Positions 1-5,957 of a stretch of DNA of 18,254 nt are shown one piece after another. Source of the DNA: Ruminococcaceae bacterium UBA6842 (GTDB taxonomy: Bacteria > Bacillota > Clostridia > Oscillospirales > Acutalibacteraceae); NCBI GenBank assembly GCA_002451855.1, contig DKDS01000091.1:1-18254 (forward strand), read 5' to 3'. Position 1 is the first letter of the stretch. Each line of letters opens with the position of its first letter. The notes below the pieces were generated by a model that had not been told where the DNA came from, searched no databases, and was given only the letters and a program-made list of their open reading frames with translations. Made by a program: the position numbers and the translations under genes.

Positions 1-276
1 ATGAACAAAACAGAATTAGTAGCATCCATTGTGGATAAAGCAGGCATTTCCAAGAAGGACGCTGAGAAAGCTCTTTCCGCTTTCCTCGACACGGTTGCCG
101 AAGAATTAAAGAAGGGCGAGAAGATTCAGCTTGTAGGCTTCGGTACATTTGAAGTACGCGAGCGTGCCGCAAGAACCGGAATCAATCCGCAGACCAAGCA
201 GACTATTGAAATTGCCGCTTCAAAGAGCCCTGTATTCAAAGCAGGTAAGGCACTTAAGGATTCAATTTCTAAATAA
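1..276 (+). CDS. hup: HU-family DNA-binding protein
   Basis: A 91-residue protein of the usual HU length. It begins with the family's helical dimerisation region (MNKTELVASIVDKAGISKKD) and carries the signature around residues 45-60 (VGFGTFEVRERAARTGINPQ), which forms the DNA-embracing beta arm with its Arg-Asn-Pro tip. HU is a nucleoid protein that bends and compacts DNA as a dimer. The window starts exactly on its ATG, so its promoter and ribosome binding site are not visible. In many Firmicutes hup lies just before rqcP and the yabP-yabQ-divIC cluster, as here. The C-terminal SPVFKAGKALKDSISK is typical of the family. Identification is secure; the choice between HU paralogues cannot be made. 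Confidence 0.97.
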   Translation: MNKTELVASIVDKAGISKKDAEKALSAFLDTVAEELKKGEKIQLVGFGTFEVRERAARTGINPQTKQTIEIAASKSPVFKAGKALKDSISK

Positions 277-282
277 TTTACT

Positions 283-316
283 TATTTTAAGCTGTCCGAC
301 AGGGCAGCTTAAAATA
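283..316 (+). other. 15-bp perfect hairpin between hup and rqcP
   Basis: Positions 283-297 pair with 302-316 around a GACA loop, with one G-U pair near the loop. The base of the stem is A/T-rich. No run of T follows on the + strand (the next bases are TATACGG), so a classical intrinsic terminator is not clear. It could instead protect the hup mRNA 3' end, acting as a processing or stability hairpin and lowering rqcP expression relative to the abundant HU. Confidence 0.6.
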
Positions 317-329
317 TATACGGTGAAAT

Positions 330-572
330 ATGCGATTAGATAAATATTTAAAGGTTTCAAGAATAATAAAACGGCGCACCGTTGCCAACGAAGCATGCGA
401 CGCAGGCAGGGTTACGGTAAACGGCAAGGCGGCACGCGCGTCGTACGATGTTAAGGTCGGCGATGTAATCGAGATAGCCTTCGGAACCAGAATTTTCAAG
501 GCGGAGGTCACCTCGGTTGAAGAGGTTGTCCGAAAGGACGACGCCGGCAGTCTGTATAAAATACTTATGTAA
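330..572 (+). CDS. rqcP: S4-domain RNA-binding protein RqcP (YabO)
   Basis: An 80-residue protein that is almost entirely one S4 RNA-binding domain (MRLDKYLKVSRIIKRRTVANEACDAGRVTVNG, residues 1-32), with the basic helix and the GRVTVNGK turn that define the family. In Bacillus subtilis the protein at this locus, RqcP, works with RqcH on stalled 50S subunits: it stabilises the P-site tRNA so that poly-alanine tails are added to nascent chains for degradation. Its place directly after hup and before yabP is the conserved Firmicutes context and supports RqcP over other S4 proteins such as Hsp15. The ATG at 330 follows a weak GGTGA ribosome site. The short C-terminal tail (about residues 60-80) is acidic and basic mixed and not diagnostic. 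Confidence 0.9.
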   Translation: MRLDKYLKVSRIIKRRTVANEACDAGRVTVNGKAARASYDVKVGDVIEIAFGTRIFKAEVTSVEEVVRKDDAGSLYKILM

Positions 573-580
573 TAAATCAC

Positions 581-841
581 GCACCCCTCAAGTATTATTT
601 ATTGAGGGGTCTTCATTTGTAAAGCAAATTTGCAATATAGGTTAATTTTGTTTTTTCGGTGACAGGTGCGCCGAAAAAACACCTTGGCGGCGAAAACAGC
701 CGTTTGGGCTGTTTTCAAGAACACAGGGGTGGAATCGGCGGGGACAGAGCGCAGTCAAAAATCCTTGATTTTTGCGAGCGGCATCCCCGTCCGAGAGTGT
801 GAAACACTCCGGCACCCCTCAAGTATTATTTATTGAGGGGT
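581..841. repeat. hairpin-rich unit bounded by 30-bp direct repeats
   Basis: Two identical 30-bp copies lie at 581-610 and 812-841, so the repeat period is 231 bp. Each copy is itself a palindrome: ACCCCTCAA pairs with TTGAGGGGT around an A/T-rich loop. Between them are further hairpins: 650-659 with 671-680; 692-701 with 707-716 (10 perfect pairs); 756-763 with 767-774; 795-800 with 804-809. Longer-range pairings are 725-731 with 813-819 and 739-744 with 784-789. There is no convincing coding frame. This looks like a small non-autonomous repeat (MITE-like or REP-like) or a structured RNA inserted between rqcP and yabP, using the terminal palindrome as its boundary. It is not a recognised family, and its mobility is inference. 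Confidence 0.6.
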
Positions 842-848
842 GTTGGCT

Positions 849-1118
849 TTGGAAGAAAATGTACGCCGCAGTCAGAATGTTATAATAGAGGACCGCAAAA
901 AGATGACCTTTACGGGCGTCAAGGATGTTTTATCGTTTGACGAGGAAACGGTTATTTTTGATACGGTTCTCGGACGGATGACCGTAAAGGGTACGGGGCT
1001 TCACATAATTAATTTTGATAATTCATCGGGTGAGCTTACGGCTGAGGGCAGGCTTTTTGCTCTGGCTTATACGGGGGAAGAAAGAAAAGGCGGATTTTTA
1101 TCCCGAATTTTAAGGTGA
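849..1118 (+). CDS. yabP: Sporulation protein YabP
   Basis: A small, all-beta sporulation protein of 89 residues. The core, from residue 15 or so (KKMTFTGVKDVLSFDEETVI), and the following TVLGRMTVKGTGLHI and EGRLFALAYTGEE match the YabP family, including the conserved G-V-x-x-V-x-S-F-D pattern and the C-terminal FLSRILR. YabP is needed for normal sporulation, and the gene pairs with yabQ, whose ATG lies 4 bases after this stop. The start is uncertain. TTG at 849 is preferred because GAGGGG (835-840) sits 8 bases upstream. GTG at 840 and TTG at 843 are also in frame but would overlap or crowd that site. The ribosome site lies inside the 3' arm of the repeat hairpin at 812-841. Family identity is confident; the exact N terminus is not. 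Confidence 0.88.
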   Translation: MEENVRRSQNVIIEDRKKMTFTGVKDVLSFDEETVIFDTVLGRMTVKGTGLHIINFDNSSGELTAEGRLFALAYTGEERKGGFLSRILR

Positions 1119-1122
1119 GACT

Positions 1123-1560
1123 ATGTGGGAGATAAGTAATCTTTCACAGCTTACGGGATTTGCGTATTCCGCCCTTTTCGGCTGTATATTTTGTTTGGCT
1201 TACGATATTTTAAGGGCGTCACGCACGGCAGTAAAGCCGGGCGTATGGGCAGTATTTGCCGAGGATATAATTTATGCTCTGATATGTGCGCCGGTTGCCT
1301 TCTGTCTTTTATTGGCGGTCACGGGCGGTGAACTGCGGATATTTGTCTTTTTCGGACTTTTATGCGGATTTGTGCTTTTCAGGCTGACGCTATCACGGTT
1401 TTTTCTGTTTGTTTTTGAAAAAGTCTTTGCTTTTTCGATGTTTCTTATATCCAAGGTAAAAGCACTGTTTAATCTGATATGTTTAAAAACAGATATGCTT
1501 TTTACCGTTATCGGGAAAAAAATTGCCGATTTGAAGCCGAAAAGTAAAAAAAAGGCTTGA
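1123..1560 (+). CDS. yabQ: Spore cortex biosynthesis protein YabQ
   Basis: A 145-residue integral membrane protein with hydrophobic segments at roughly residues 10-28, 43-65, 70-90 and 93-112, ending in a strongly basic cytoplasmic tail (KPKSKKKA). The N-terminal pattern QLTGFAYSALFGCIFCLAYDILR, with its Y-D-x-x-R, is characteristic of YabQ. In B. subtilis YabQ is required for assembly of the spore cortex and localises to the forespore outer membrane. It lies 4 bases after yabP, with AAGGTGAG upstream of its ATG, so the two genes are almost certainly co-transcribed and translationally linked. Length is typical of clostridial members, which are shorter than the Bacillus protein. Confidence 0.9.
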   Translation: MWEISNLSQLTGFAYSALFGCIFCLAYDILRASRTAVKPGVWAVFAEDIIYALICAPVAFCLLLAVTGGELRIFVFFGLLCGFVLFRLTLSRFFLFVFEKVFAFSMFLISKVKALFNLICLKTDMLFTVIGKKIADLKPKSKKKA

Positions 1561-1586
1561 AAACAGCATAGTGTTTGTTGTATACT
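1557..1586 (+). promoter_or_regulatory. Candidate sigma-A promoter for divIC
   Basis: TTGAAA (1557-1562), an 18-base spacer and TATACT (1581-1586), 38 bases before the divIC start. It would let the division gene be expressed in growing cells independently of the sporulation genes yabPQ. This rests on consensus matching only. Confidence 0.45.
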
Positions 1587-1623
1587 AAGATAAATTAATC
1601 TGCGTTTTCGGGAGCGCCTTGAT

Positions 1624-1914
1624 ATGAAAAAAAAGAAAAGAAGGAACAAAAGCATATTGCTGCGCCTTTTGGTTCTCGGGGTCGGCATTTATATGATAGT
1701 AACGCTTTCGAGTCTTTTGAATACGCTTAACGAAAGCCGCAAAAAGCTTGACGAGCTGAAGGCTGAGCAGGCTTCCACACAAAACGATATCGACGAGCTT
1801 ACCGCGATATTGGCGGACGGCTCGGAAAAAAAGATAATCGAGAAGGCGGCAAGGGAAAGACTCGGTTATGTCTATCCGGACGAGCAGATTTTTATTGATA
1901 TTTCGGGCAACTGA
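1624..1914 (+). CDS. divIC: Septum formation initiator DivIC/FtsB-like protein
   Basis: A 96-residue bitopic protein: a very basic cytoplasmic N terminus (MKKKKRRNKS), one membrane segment at about residues 12-32, then a coiled coil (about 34-68: LLNTLNESRKKLDELKAEQASTQ and on) and the conserved end KAARERLGYVYPDEQIFIDI. This matches DivIC (FtsB family, PF04977), which forms a complex with FtsL and DivIB at the division septum and helps activate septal wall synthesis. Gene order after yabQ and before the S1 protein is the conserved Firmicutes arrangement. GGGAG about 10 bases upstream supports the ATG. FtsL and FtsB relatives look alike, but the locus favours DivIC. Confidence 0.9.
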   Translation: MKKKKRRNKSILLRLLVLGVGIYMIVTLSSLLNTLNESRKKLDELKAEQASTQNDIDELTAILADGSEKKIIEKAARERLGYVYPDEQIFIDISGN

Positions 1915-1952
1915 ATAATATTTAATTCTTTTGAGGGGGATCTAAAGCTTTT

Positions 1953-2393
1953 ATGCAGCTTACAGTCGGACAAATTGTTGAGGGAAAAATTACCGGTATA
2001 ACCAATTTCGGAGTATTTGCGGATATAGGAGAGGGAAAATCCGGAATGGTACATATTTCCGAGGTTGCGCGCACCTATGTAAATGATATCAACGAGCATG
2101 TTAAAATCGGCGATACGGTTAAGATGAAGGTGCTTAACATCGGGGAGGACGGTAAGATAAGCCTCAGTATCAAGCGAGCCTTAGAGCCTGAAAAAACCTC
2201 CGAAAGAAGAGAGAGAAGACCTGTCGGTCAGCCCAAAATCGACGGCTCCTATACTTGGATGCCGAAAAAGGCGGAGCCGCAGAGTTTTGAAGAAATGATG
2301 AACCGCTTTAAGCAGACAAGCGACGAAAAGTTTTCCGATTTAAAACGGAAAAATCCGGACGCACGCCGTCAAAAGCGAGGAGCAGGCAGATAA
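1953..2393 (+). CDS. yabR: S1 domain RNA-binding protein (YabR-like)
   Basis: A 146-residue protein. Residues 1-72 form one S1 OB-fold domain with the typical signatures VGQIVEGKITGITNFGVFADI, GKSGMVHISEV and KIGDTVKMKVLNIGEDGKISLSIK. The rest (about 75-146) is charged and probably disordered, rich in Arg, Lys and Glu and ending RRQKRGAGR, so it may add nucleic-acid binding. YabR-type proteins are thought to act in RNA metabolism or translation; no precise role is established. It follows divIC by 38 bases; GAGGGGGA at 1933-1940 is its probable ribosome site, with a rather long 12-base spacing. A terminator hairpin follows the gene, closing the hup-to-yabR block. In many relatives spoIIE comes next; it does not here. 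Confidence 0.88.
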   Translation: MQLTVGQIVEGKITGITNFGVFADIGEGKSGMVHISEVARTYVNDINEHVKIGDTVKMKVLNIGEDGKISLSIKRALEPEKTSERRERRPVGQPKIDGSYTWMPKKAEPQSFEEMMNRFKQTSDEKFSDLKRKNPDARRQKRGAGR

Positions 2394-2406
2394 AAATATA
2401 AAAAAC

Positions 2407-2444
2407 GGGCGAAACCTTAACATACAGTGCGGTTTCGCCCTTTG
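2407..2444 (+). terminator. Intrinsic terminator after yabR
   Basis: GGGCGAAACC (2407-2416) pairs perfectly with GGTTTCGCCC (2431-2440), followed by TTTG. It lies 13 bases after the yabR stop and before the methyltransferase ribosome site, so it separates two transcription units. The T tract is short, so termination may be incomplete. Confidence 0.75.
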
Positions 2445-2459
2445 ATTTCGGAGAAGAAA

Positions 2460-3590
2460 ATGGACAAGCTTAATATGATAGCTCCCTGCCTGTTCGGTGT
2501 GGAGAGCATTGCGGCGGATGAGTTCCGCCGTATGGGATTTGAGGATGTAGTAACGGAAAACGGCAGGGTAAAGCTTTCGGGCGATTTTAATATGCTTGCG
2601 AGGGCAAACATCTGCTCACGCTTTGCCGAGCGTATTATGATAAATGTCGGGGAATTTACTGCCGTAACCTTTACCGAGCTTTTCGATGGGGTAAAGGCTC
2701 TTCCGTGGGAGGATTATATCGGTCGGGACGACGCGTTTCCCGTAAACGGCTGGAGCATTGATTCACAGCTTTTCAGTATACCGGACTGTCAGTCGATTAT
2801 AAAAAAAGCAATAGTGGAACGGCTTAAGCTGAAATACCGCATTTCCGTTTTTTCGGAGACAGGACCGCAGTATAAGGTGCGGTTTTCAATTCATAAAAAC
2901 CGCGTCAGTATGATGATAGATACCTCGGGCGAGGGACTGCACAAAAGGGGCTACCGCAGGAACTCGAATGACGCCCCGCTTAAAGAGACGCTTGCCGCCG
3001 CTATGTGCGATTTGGCAAGGATATATCCCGATACCAAACTTTTCGACCCGTTTTGCGGAAGCGGTACGCTTTTGATTGAGTCGGCGCTTATGGCAACAAA
3101 AACGGCGCCGGGACTGAGGCGCTATTTTGCCGCGGAGCGTTTCGGTTTTGTACCTGAAAGGGTATGGCGTGAGGAAAGAACCCGCGCGCAGGACCTTATT
3201 ATTCACAACATTGATTTTAGGGCGGTAGGCTTTGACTGTGATGAAAACGCCGTAAGACTTACCCTTGAAAACGCTAAAAAGGCAGGGGTTTCAAAGTATG
3301 TTACCGCATCGGTTGCGGATGTAAGGGACTTTACACCGCCTGATGAGAGGTGCGTATGCATTACAAATCCGCCGTACGGCGAACGGCTGCTTGATGTTAA
3401 GGCGGCGGAGGAGCTGTACACGGTTATGGGTAAGCGCTTTAAAGAGGGTATGGGCAGGAAATATTATATAATAAGTCCGCACGATGAATTTGAAAAATTC
3501 TTCGGCAGACCTGCGGATAAGCGCAGAAAGCTTTATAACGGAATGATAAAATGTCAGCTGTTTATGTATTTTAGGAATAGGGAGAAATAA
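2460..3590 (+). CDS. THUMP-domain class I RNA methyltransferase (RlmL/YpsC-like)
   Basis: A 376-residue SAM-dependent methyltransferase. The N-terminal half (about 1-160) is a ferredoxin-like plus THUMP RNA-binding region (MIAPCLFGVESIAADEFRRM is the usual opening). The C-terminal half is a Rossmann-fold N2-guanine methyltransferase: SAM-binding motif I, DPFCGSGTLLIESALMA, starts at residue 196, the GFDCDENAV acidic motif lies near 260, and catalytic motif IV, NPPYGERL, starts at residue 303. The family includes E. coli RlmL and B. subtilis YpsC, which make m2G in 23S rRNA, so that is the likely reaction. Start chosen at 2460 because GGAG lies just upstream. An in-frame ATG at 2427 falls inside the preceding terminator hairpin. 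The mscL start is only 2 bases after the stop. Confidence 0.9.
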   Translation: MDKLNMIAPCLFGVESIAADEFRRMGFEDVVTENGRVKLSGDFNMLARANICSRFAERIMINVGEFTAVTFTELFDGVKALPWEDYIGRDDAFPVNGWSIDSQLFSIPDCQSIIKKAIVERLKLKYRISVFSETGPQYKVRFSIHKNRVSMMIDTSGEGLHKRGYRRNSNDAPLKETLAAAMCDLARIYPDTKLFDPFCGSGTLLIESALMATKTAPGLRRYFAAERFGFVPERVWREERTRAQDLIIHNIDFRAVGFDCDENAVRLTLENAKKAGVSKYVTASVADVRDFTPPDERCVCITNPPYGERLLDVKAAEELYTVMGKRFKEGMGRKYYIISPHDEFEKFFGRPADKRRKLYNGMIKCQLFMYFRNREK

Positions 3591-3592
3591 AA

Positions 3593-4036
3593 ATGTCCAA
3601 GAAAAGTATTGTTGAGGAAATAAAACAGAAAAAGGGACTTATAGGCGAATTCAAGGAGTTTATTTCAAGAGGAAATGTGGTTGACCTTGCGGTCGGCGTT
3701 ATAATCGGCAGTGCGTTCACCGCAATAGTGACATCGCTTGTAAACGATATGATTATGCCGATAATCGGAACTCTGTTCGGCGGAATAGATTTCACCTCGC
3801 TTAAGCTTGTTATCCGTCCCGCGGCGGACGGCGTTGAGGAGGCGGCTATCCGTTACGGCAACTTTATTCAGTGCGTGGTCAATTTCCTCCTTGTGTCGCT
3901 TGTGATTTTTGCCGTTATCAAAACAATGAACCGTTTTATGAGAAAAAAGGAAGAACCCGTAAAAGAGGTAATTCCGGCAGAACCGACGGAAGAAGTGCTT
4001 TTACTGCGTGAGATAAGGGATTCTCTTAAAAGATAA
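3593..4036 (+). CDS. mscL: Large-conductance mechanosensitive channel MscL
   Basis: A 147-residue membrane channel that opens under membrane tension and releases solutes on osmotic downshock; it works as a homopentamer in the cytoplasmic membrane. The signature is clear: FKEFISRGNVVDLAVGVIIG at residues 21-40 leads into TM1, then VNDMIMPIIG, a short extracellular loop with the conserved IRYGNFIQ, and TM2 (about 98-113). The last third is a charged tail ending in the family's amphipathic bundle helix EVLLLREIRDSLKR. The N terminus is about 15 residues longer than the E. coli protein, mostly Lys and Glu, which is common in clostridial forms. It is probably co-transcribed with the methyltransferase. 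No terminator is obvious before the next promoter. Confidence 0.97.
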   Translation: MSKKSIVEEIKQKKGLIGEFKEFISRGNVVDLAVGVIIGSAFTAIVTSLVNDMIMPIIGTLFGGIDFTSLKLVIRPAADGVEEAAIRYGNFIQCVVNFLLVSLVIFAVIKTMNRFMRKKEEPVKEVIPAEPTEEVLLLREIRDSLKR

Positions 4037-4039
4037 TAC

Positions 4040-4068
4040 TTGACAATGTAAAAATTCGGTACTATAAT
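4040..4068 (+). promoter_or_regulatory. Sigma-A promoter for the riboflavin transporter
   Basis: TTGACA at 4040-4045, a 17-base spacer and TATAAT at 4063-4068: a perfect consensus for the housekeeping sigma factor. Transcription would start near 4075, right at the first base-paired position of the FMN riboswitch. Confidence 0.9.
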
Positions 4069-4075
4069 ATAACCG

Positions 4076-4180
4076 TCTTCAGGGCGGGGTGAAATTCCCC
4101 ACCGGCGGTAAAGCCCGCAAGCCTTTTTGGCAGATTCGGTGTAATTCCGAAGCCGACGGTACAGTCCGGATGAAAGAAGA
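4076..4180 (+). promoter_or_regulatory. FMN riboswitch (RFN element)
   Basis: The aptamer is recognisable throughout: TCTTC (4076-4080) pairs with GAAGA (4176-4180) as P1. Between them are the invariant blocks AGGGCGGGGTGAAATTCCCC, ACCGGCGGTAAAGCCCGC, GAAGCCGACGGTACAGTC and CGGATGAAAGAAGA. FMN binding lowers expression of riboflavin synthesis or uptake genes. Here it precedes ribU, with an intrinsic terminator at 4205-4233, so control is most likely by premature termination when FMN is plentiful. Confidence 0.98.
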
Positions 4181-4204
4181 ATGTAAATTAAGCTGCATTT
4201 TACG

Positions 4205-4233
4205 CCCTCGCTTTTTGCGGGGGTTTTCTTTTT
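4205..4233 (+). terminator. Riboswitch expression-platform terminator
   Basis: CCCTCGC (4205-4211) pairs with GCGGGGG (4217-4223) around a TTTTT loop, followed by a T-rich tract (4224-4233). It sits between the FMN aptamer and the ribU ribosome site. The aptamer bases 4084-4089 (GCGGGG) could pair with the terminator 5' arm (4206-4211) as a competing antiterminator. That pairing is inference. Confidence 0.85.
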
Positions 4234-4259
4234 CCCTGAAAAAGAAAGGAAAGATTTGT

Positions 4260-4874
4260 ATGCAAAAAAAGAATTTAATAAGAGGACTTGCGGTAAGCGC
4301 GGTTATGGGTGCGCTCGGATTTGTGCTGATGCTGCTTGAGTTTCCGCTGCCGTTTATTATTCCGGCGTTTATCAAGCTTGATTTTTCCGAAATCCCGGCA
4401 ATTATCACAGCCTTTGCGTTCGGTCCGCAGTACGGCGTACTGGTTTGCCTGATAAAAAATTTACTGCATCTGCCGCTCACCTCGTCGGCAGGGGTGGGGG
4501 AGCTTTCAAACTTCCTGTTGGGGGCTGTGTTTACGGGTACTGCCGGTCTTGTTTATTCCTTACATAAATCGCGCAAAAACGCGCTTATCGGCGCTGTTAC
4601 AGGCTCGCTTGCAATGGCGGTAATAAGCGTTGCCACAAACTATTTTGTTGTGTATCCGGCATATGTGGTGCTTTACAATATGCCGCTTGACGCTATTGTT
4701 TCAATGTATAAGGCTATACTGCCCTCCGCCGACACGCTTATAAAGGATTTGCTTATATTTAATCTGCCGTTTACCTTTTTAAAGGGAATTATAGACGCGG
4801 CGGTGTGCTTTGCGGTGTATAAAAGAATTTCTCCCGTGCTTAAGCTCAGCCGAAGCGAGCGCAAATCTGCGTAA
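4260..4874 (+). CDS. ribU: Riboflavin ECF transporter S component RibU
   Basis: A 204-residue membrane protein with about six hydrophobic segments. It carries the RibU signature IKLDFSEIPAIITAFAFGPQYG (residues 37-58) and KNLLHL, which contribute to the riboflavin-binding fold. RibU is the substrate-binding subunit of an energy-coupling-factor transporter and works with a shared EcfA-EcfA'-EcfT module that is not in this window. The FMN riboswitch immediately upstream independently confirms flavin specificity. The ATG at 4260 follows AAAGGA with a good spacing. The frame stays open back to an ATG at 4089, but that start lies inside the riboswitch and gives a non-membrane N terminus, so it is rejected. 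Confidence 0.96.
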   Translation: MQKKNLIRGLAVSAVMGALGFVLMLLEFPLPFIIPAFIKLDFSEIPAIITAFAFGPQYGVLVCLIKNLLHLPLTSSAGVGELSNFLLGAVFTGTAGLVYSLHKSRKNALIGAVTGSLAMAVISVATNYFVVYPAYVVLYNMPLDAIVSMYKAILPSADTLIKDLLIFNLPFTFLKGIIDAAVCFAVYKRISPVLKLSRSERKSA

Positions 4875-4893
4875 AAAGTGGGAGGTGTCGGTT

Positions 4894-5091
4894 TTGATTG
4901 TTTATGATAAACTGTGGTTTACTATGAAGAAAAGGGGTATATCTCAATACAAGCTTATCAAGGATTATAAAATCAGCACGGGTCAGCTTGACCGTTTGCG
5001 TAAAAATAAAAATGTCAATACACATACGATTGATATGCTTTGCTCTATACTTAAATGCCGAATAGAGGATATTGCGGAGTATAAAGAATAA
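4894..5091 (+). CDS. Small Cro/C1-type HTH regulator
   Basis: A 65-residue protein that is one helix-turn-helix domain of the compact Xre type (HTH_26-like): an opening YDKLWFTMKKRGISQYKLIK, the recognition region STGQLDRLRKNKNVNTHTIDMLC, and the common end CRIEDIAEYKE. It would bind DNA as a dimer; targets are unknown. The start is TTG at 4894, with GGGAGG (4880-4885) 8 bases upstream. The gene lies 19 bases after ribU with no terminator between, so it should be co-transcribed under the FMN riboswitch. A strong bidirectional terminator follows. Related single-domain regulators are widespread in Clostridia and are usually unassigned. Confidence 0.82.
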   Translation: MIVYDKLWFTMKKRGISQYKLIKDYKISTGQLDRLRKNKNVNTHTIDMLCSILKCRIEDIAEYKE

Positions 5092-5128
5092 CAACAGCCG
5101 CCTGTCATTTCTTGACAGGCGGCTGTTG
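5092..5128. terminator. Bidirectional terminator between convergent genes
   Basis: A 16-bp perfect inverted repeat: CAACAGCCGCCTGTCA (5092-5107), loop TTTCT, and its complement (5113-5128). T-rich sequence follows on the + strand (GGTTATTTATTTTT), while the minus-strand exit reads into TATTCTTTATACT. It separates the HTH gene from the convergent AraC-family gene. Confidence 0.88.
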
Positions 5129-5129
5129 G

Positions 5130-5939
5130 TTATTTATTTTTATCGGACGGTGAAACGCCGTATTTCCGTTTGTATGCTCTGTAAAATACCGAATAATCGT
5201 TAAATCCGCAGTCGGTACAGGCGCTTGTTGCCGAAACGCCGGTTTTTAGAAGCTCACGCGCAAGAACAAGCCTTTTTACGGTGATATAATCCCAAACGGT
5301 AGAGCCGGTTGCACCCTTGAATATACGGCACAGCTGAGGCTTGCTTATGTAAAATTCATCGCTGATACTTTGCAGGGAAAGCTCCTCGGTCAGATGCTCG
5401 TTTATATAGCTTACAATCTTAAAATCAAGGCTTGTATCGGTTTCATCATCACTTTTGGTTTTAAACGCACAGGCTATTTCGTTCAAAAGCGGAAGAAGAT
5501 TTGATAATATTTGCAATCTTCTGTTGTCCGTCGTCTCTGTAAAAGCTTTTACATATGTGCGGTATGAATTATCCTTAAAATCCGAACGGCGGTATAAATT
5601 CTTTTTGCCCGCGCTGCGGTCGGTAAACGGTACGGTAAGCTCGTTGCTTTTATCAATACCGCCGAAAACGGACGGGTCAAAATTTATTGCAAAGCGTGTG
5701 TAGGGAGTGCCGGGGGTGAGCTGAATATAATGAGCCTCGGCAGGGCGCATTATAAGAATATCGCCGGGTTTGAGCGGATAATCGTTACCCTCAATTTTAT
5801 ATGTTCCCTTGCCCTCAAAAAAGCAGTACAGTTCGTACTTTTCGTGTGTGTGCATAAAAAAGCTTTCGGGCTTCGGATGCTCTGTGCAGGTGAAATGGGC
5901 ATAAATATCCGAATCATTGTAATTATAATAATTTTCCAA
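5130..5939 (-). CDS. AraC-family transcriptional regulator with N-terminal cupin
   Basis: A 269-residue regulator. The N-terminal half is a cupin sensor domain (about 15-110), with HTHEKYELYCFFEGKGTYKIEG and YPLKPGDILIMRPAEAHYIQL typical of sugar-responsive AraC proteins. The C-terminal 100 residues hold two HTH motifs: the first around FYISKPQLCRIFKGATGSTV, the second around CGFNDYSVFYRAYKRKYGVSP, the classic AraC signature. The TTG start at 5939 is preferred because GAGGTGAGG lies just upstream. The ATG at 5969 falls in the spacer of the predicted promoter. The gene is divergent from uxaC, so it probably controls the uronate operon, and perhaps itself, in response to a uronate or derivative. 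The exact ligand cannot be read from sequence. Confidence 0.93.
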   Translation of the reverse strand: MENYYNYNDSDIYAHFTCTEHPKPESFFMHTHEKYELYCFFEGKGTYKIEGNDYPLKPGDILIMRPAEAHYIQLTPGTPYTRFAINFDPSVFGGIDKSNELTVPFTDRSAGKKNLYRRSDFKDNSYRTYVKAFTETTDNRRLQILSNLLPLLNEIACAFKTKSDDETDTSLDFKIVSYINEHLTEELSLQSISDEFYISKPQLCRIFKGATGSTVWDYITVKRLVLARELLKTGVSATSACTDCGFNDYSVFYRAYKRKYGVSPSDKNK

Positions 5940-5957
5940 TACCCTCACCTCGGTAAA

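Noticed and set aside
581..841. Two identical 30-bp palindromic repeats that could be read as a minimal CRISPR array
   Set aside because: Only two copies, a 201-bp interval that is far too long for a spacer, and no cas genes nearby.
4089..4259. N-terminal extension of ribU from an in-frame ATG at 4089
   Set aside because: This stretch is the FMN riboswitch and its terminator; the encoded residues do not resemble RibU, and ATG 4260 has a proper ribosome site.
4810..4893. Longer form of the small HTH protein starting inside ribU
   Set aside because: The extra residues come from the overlapping ribU frame. GGGAGG before TTG 4894 and the domain boundary fit the short form.
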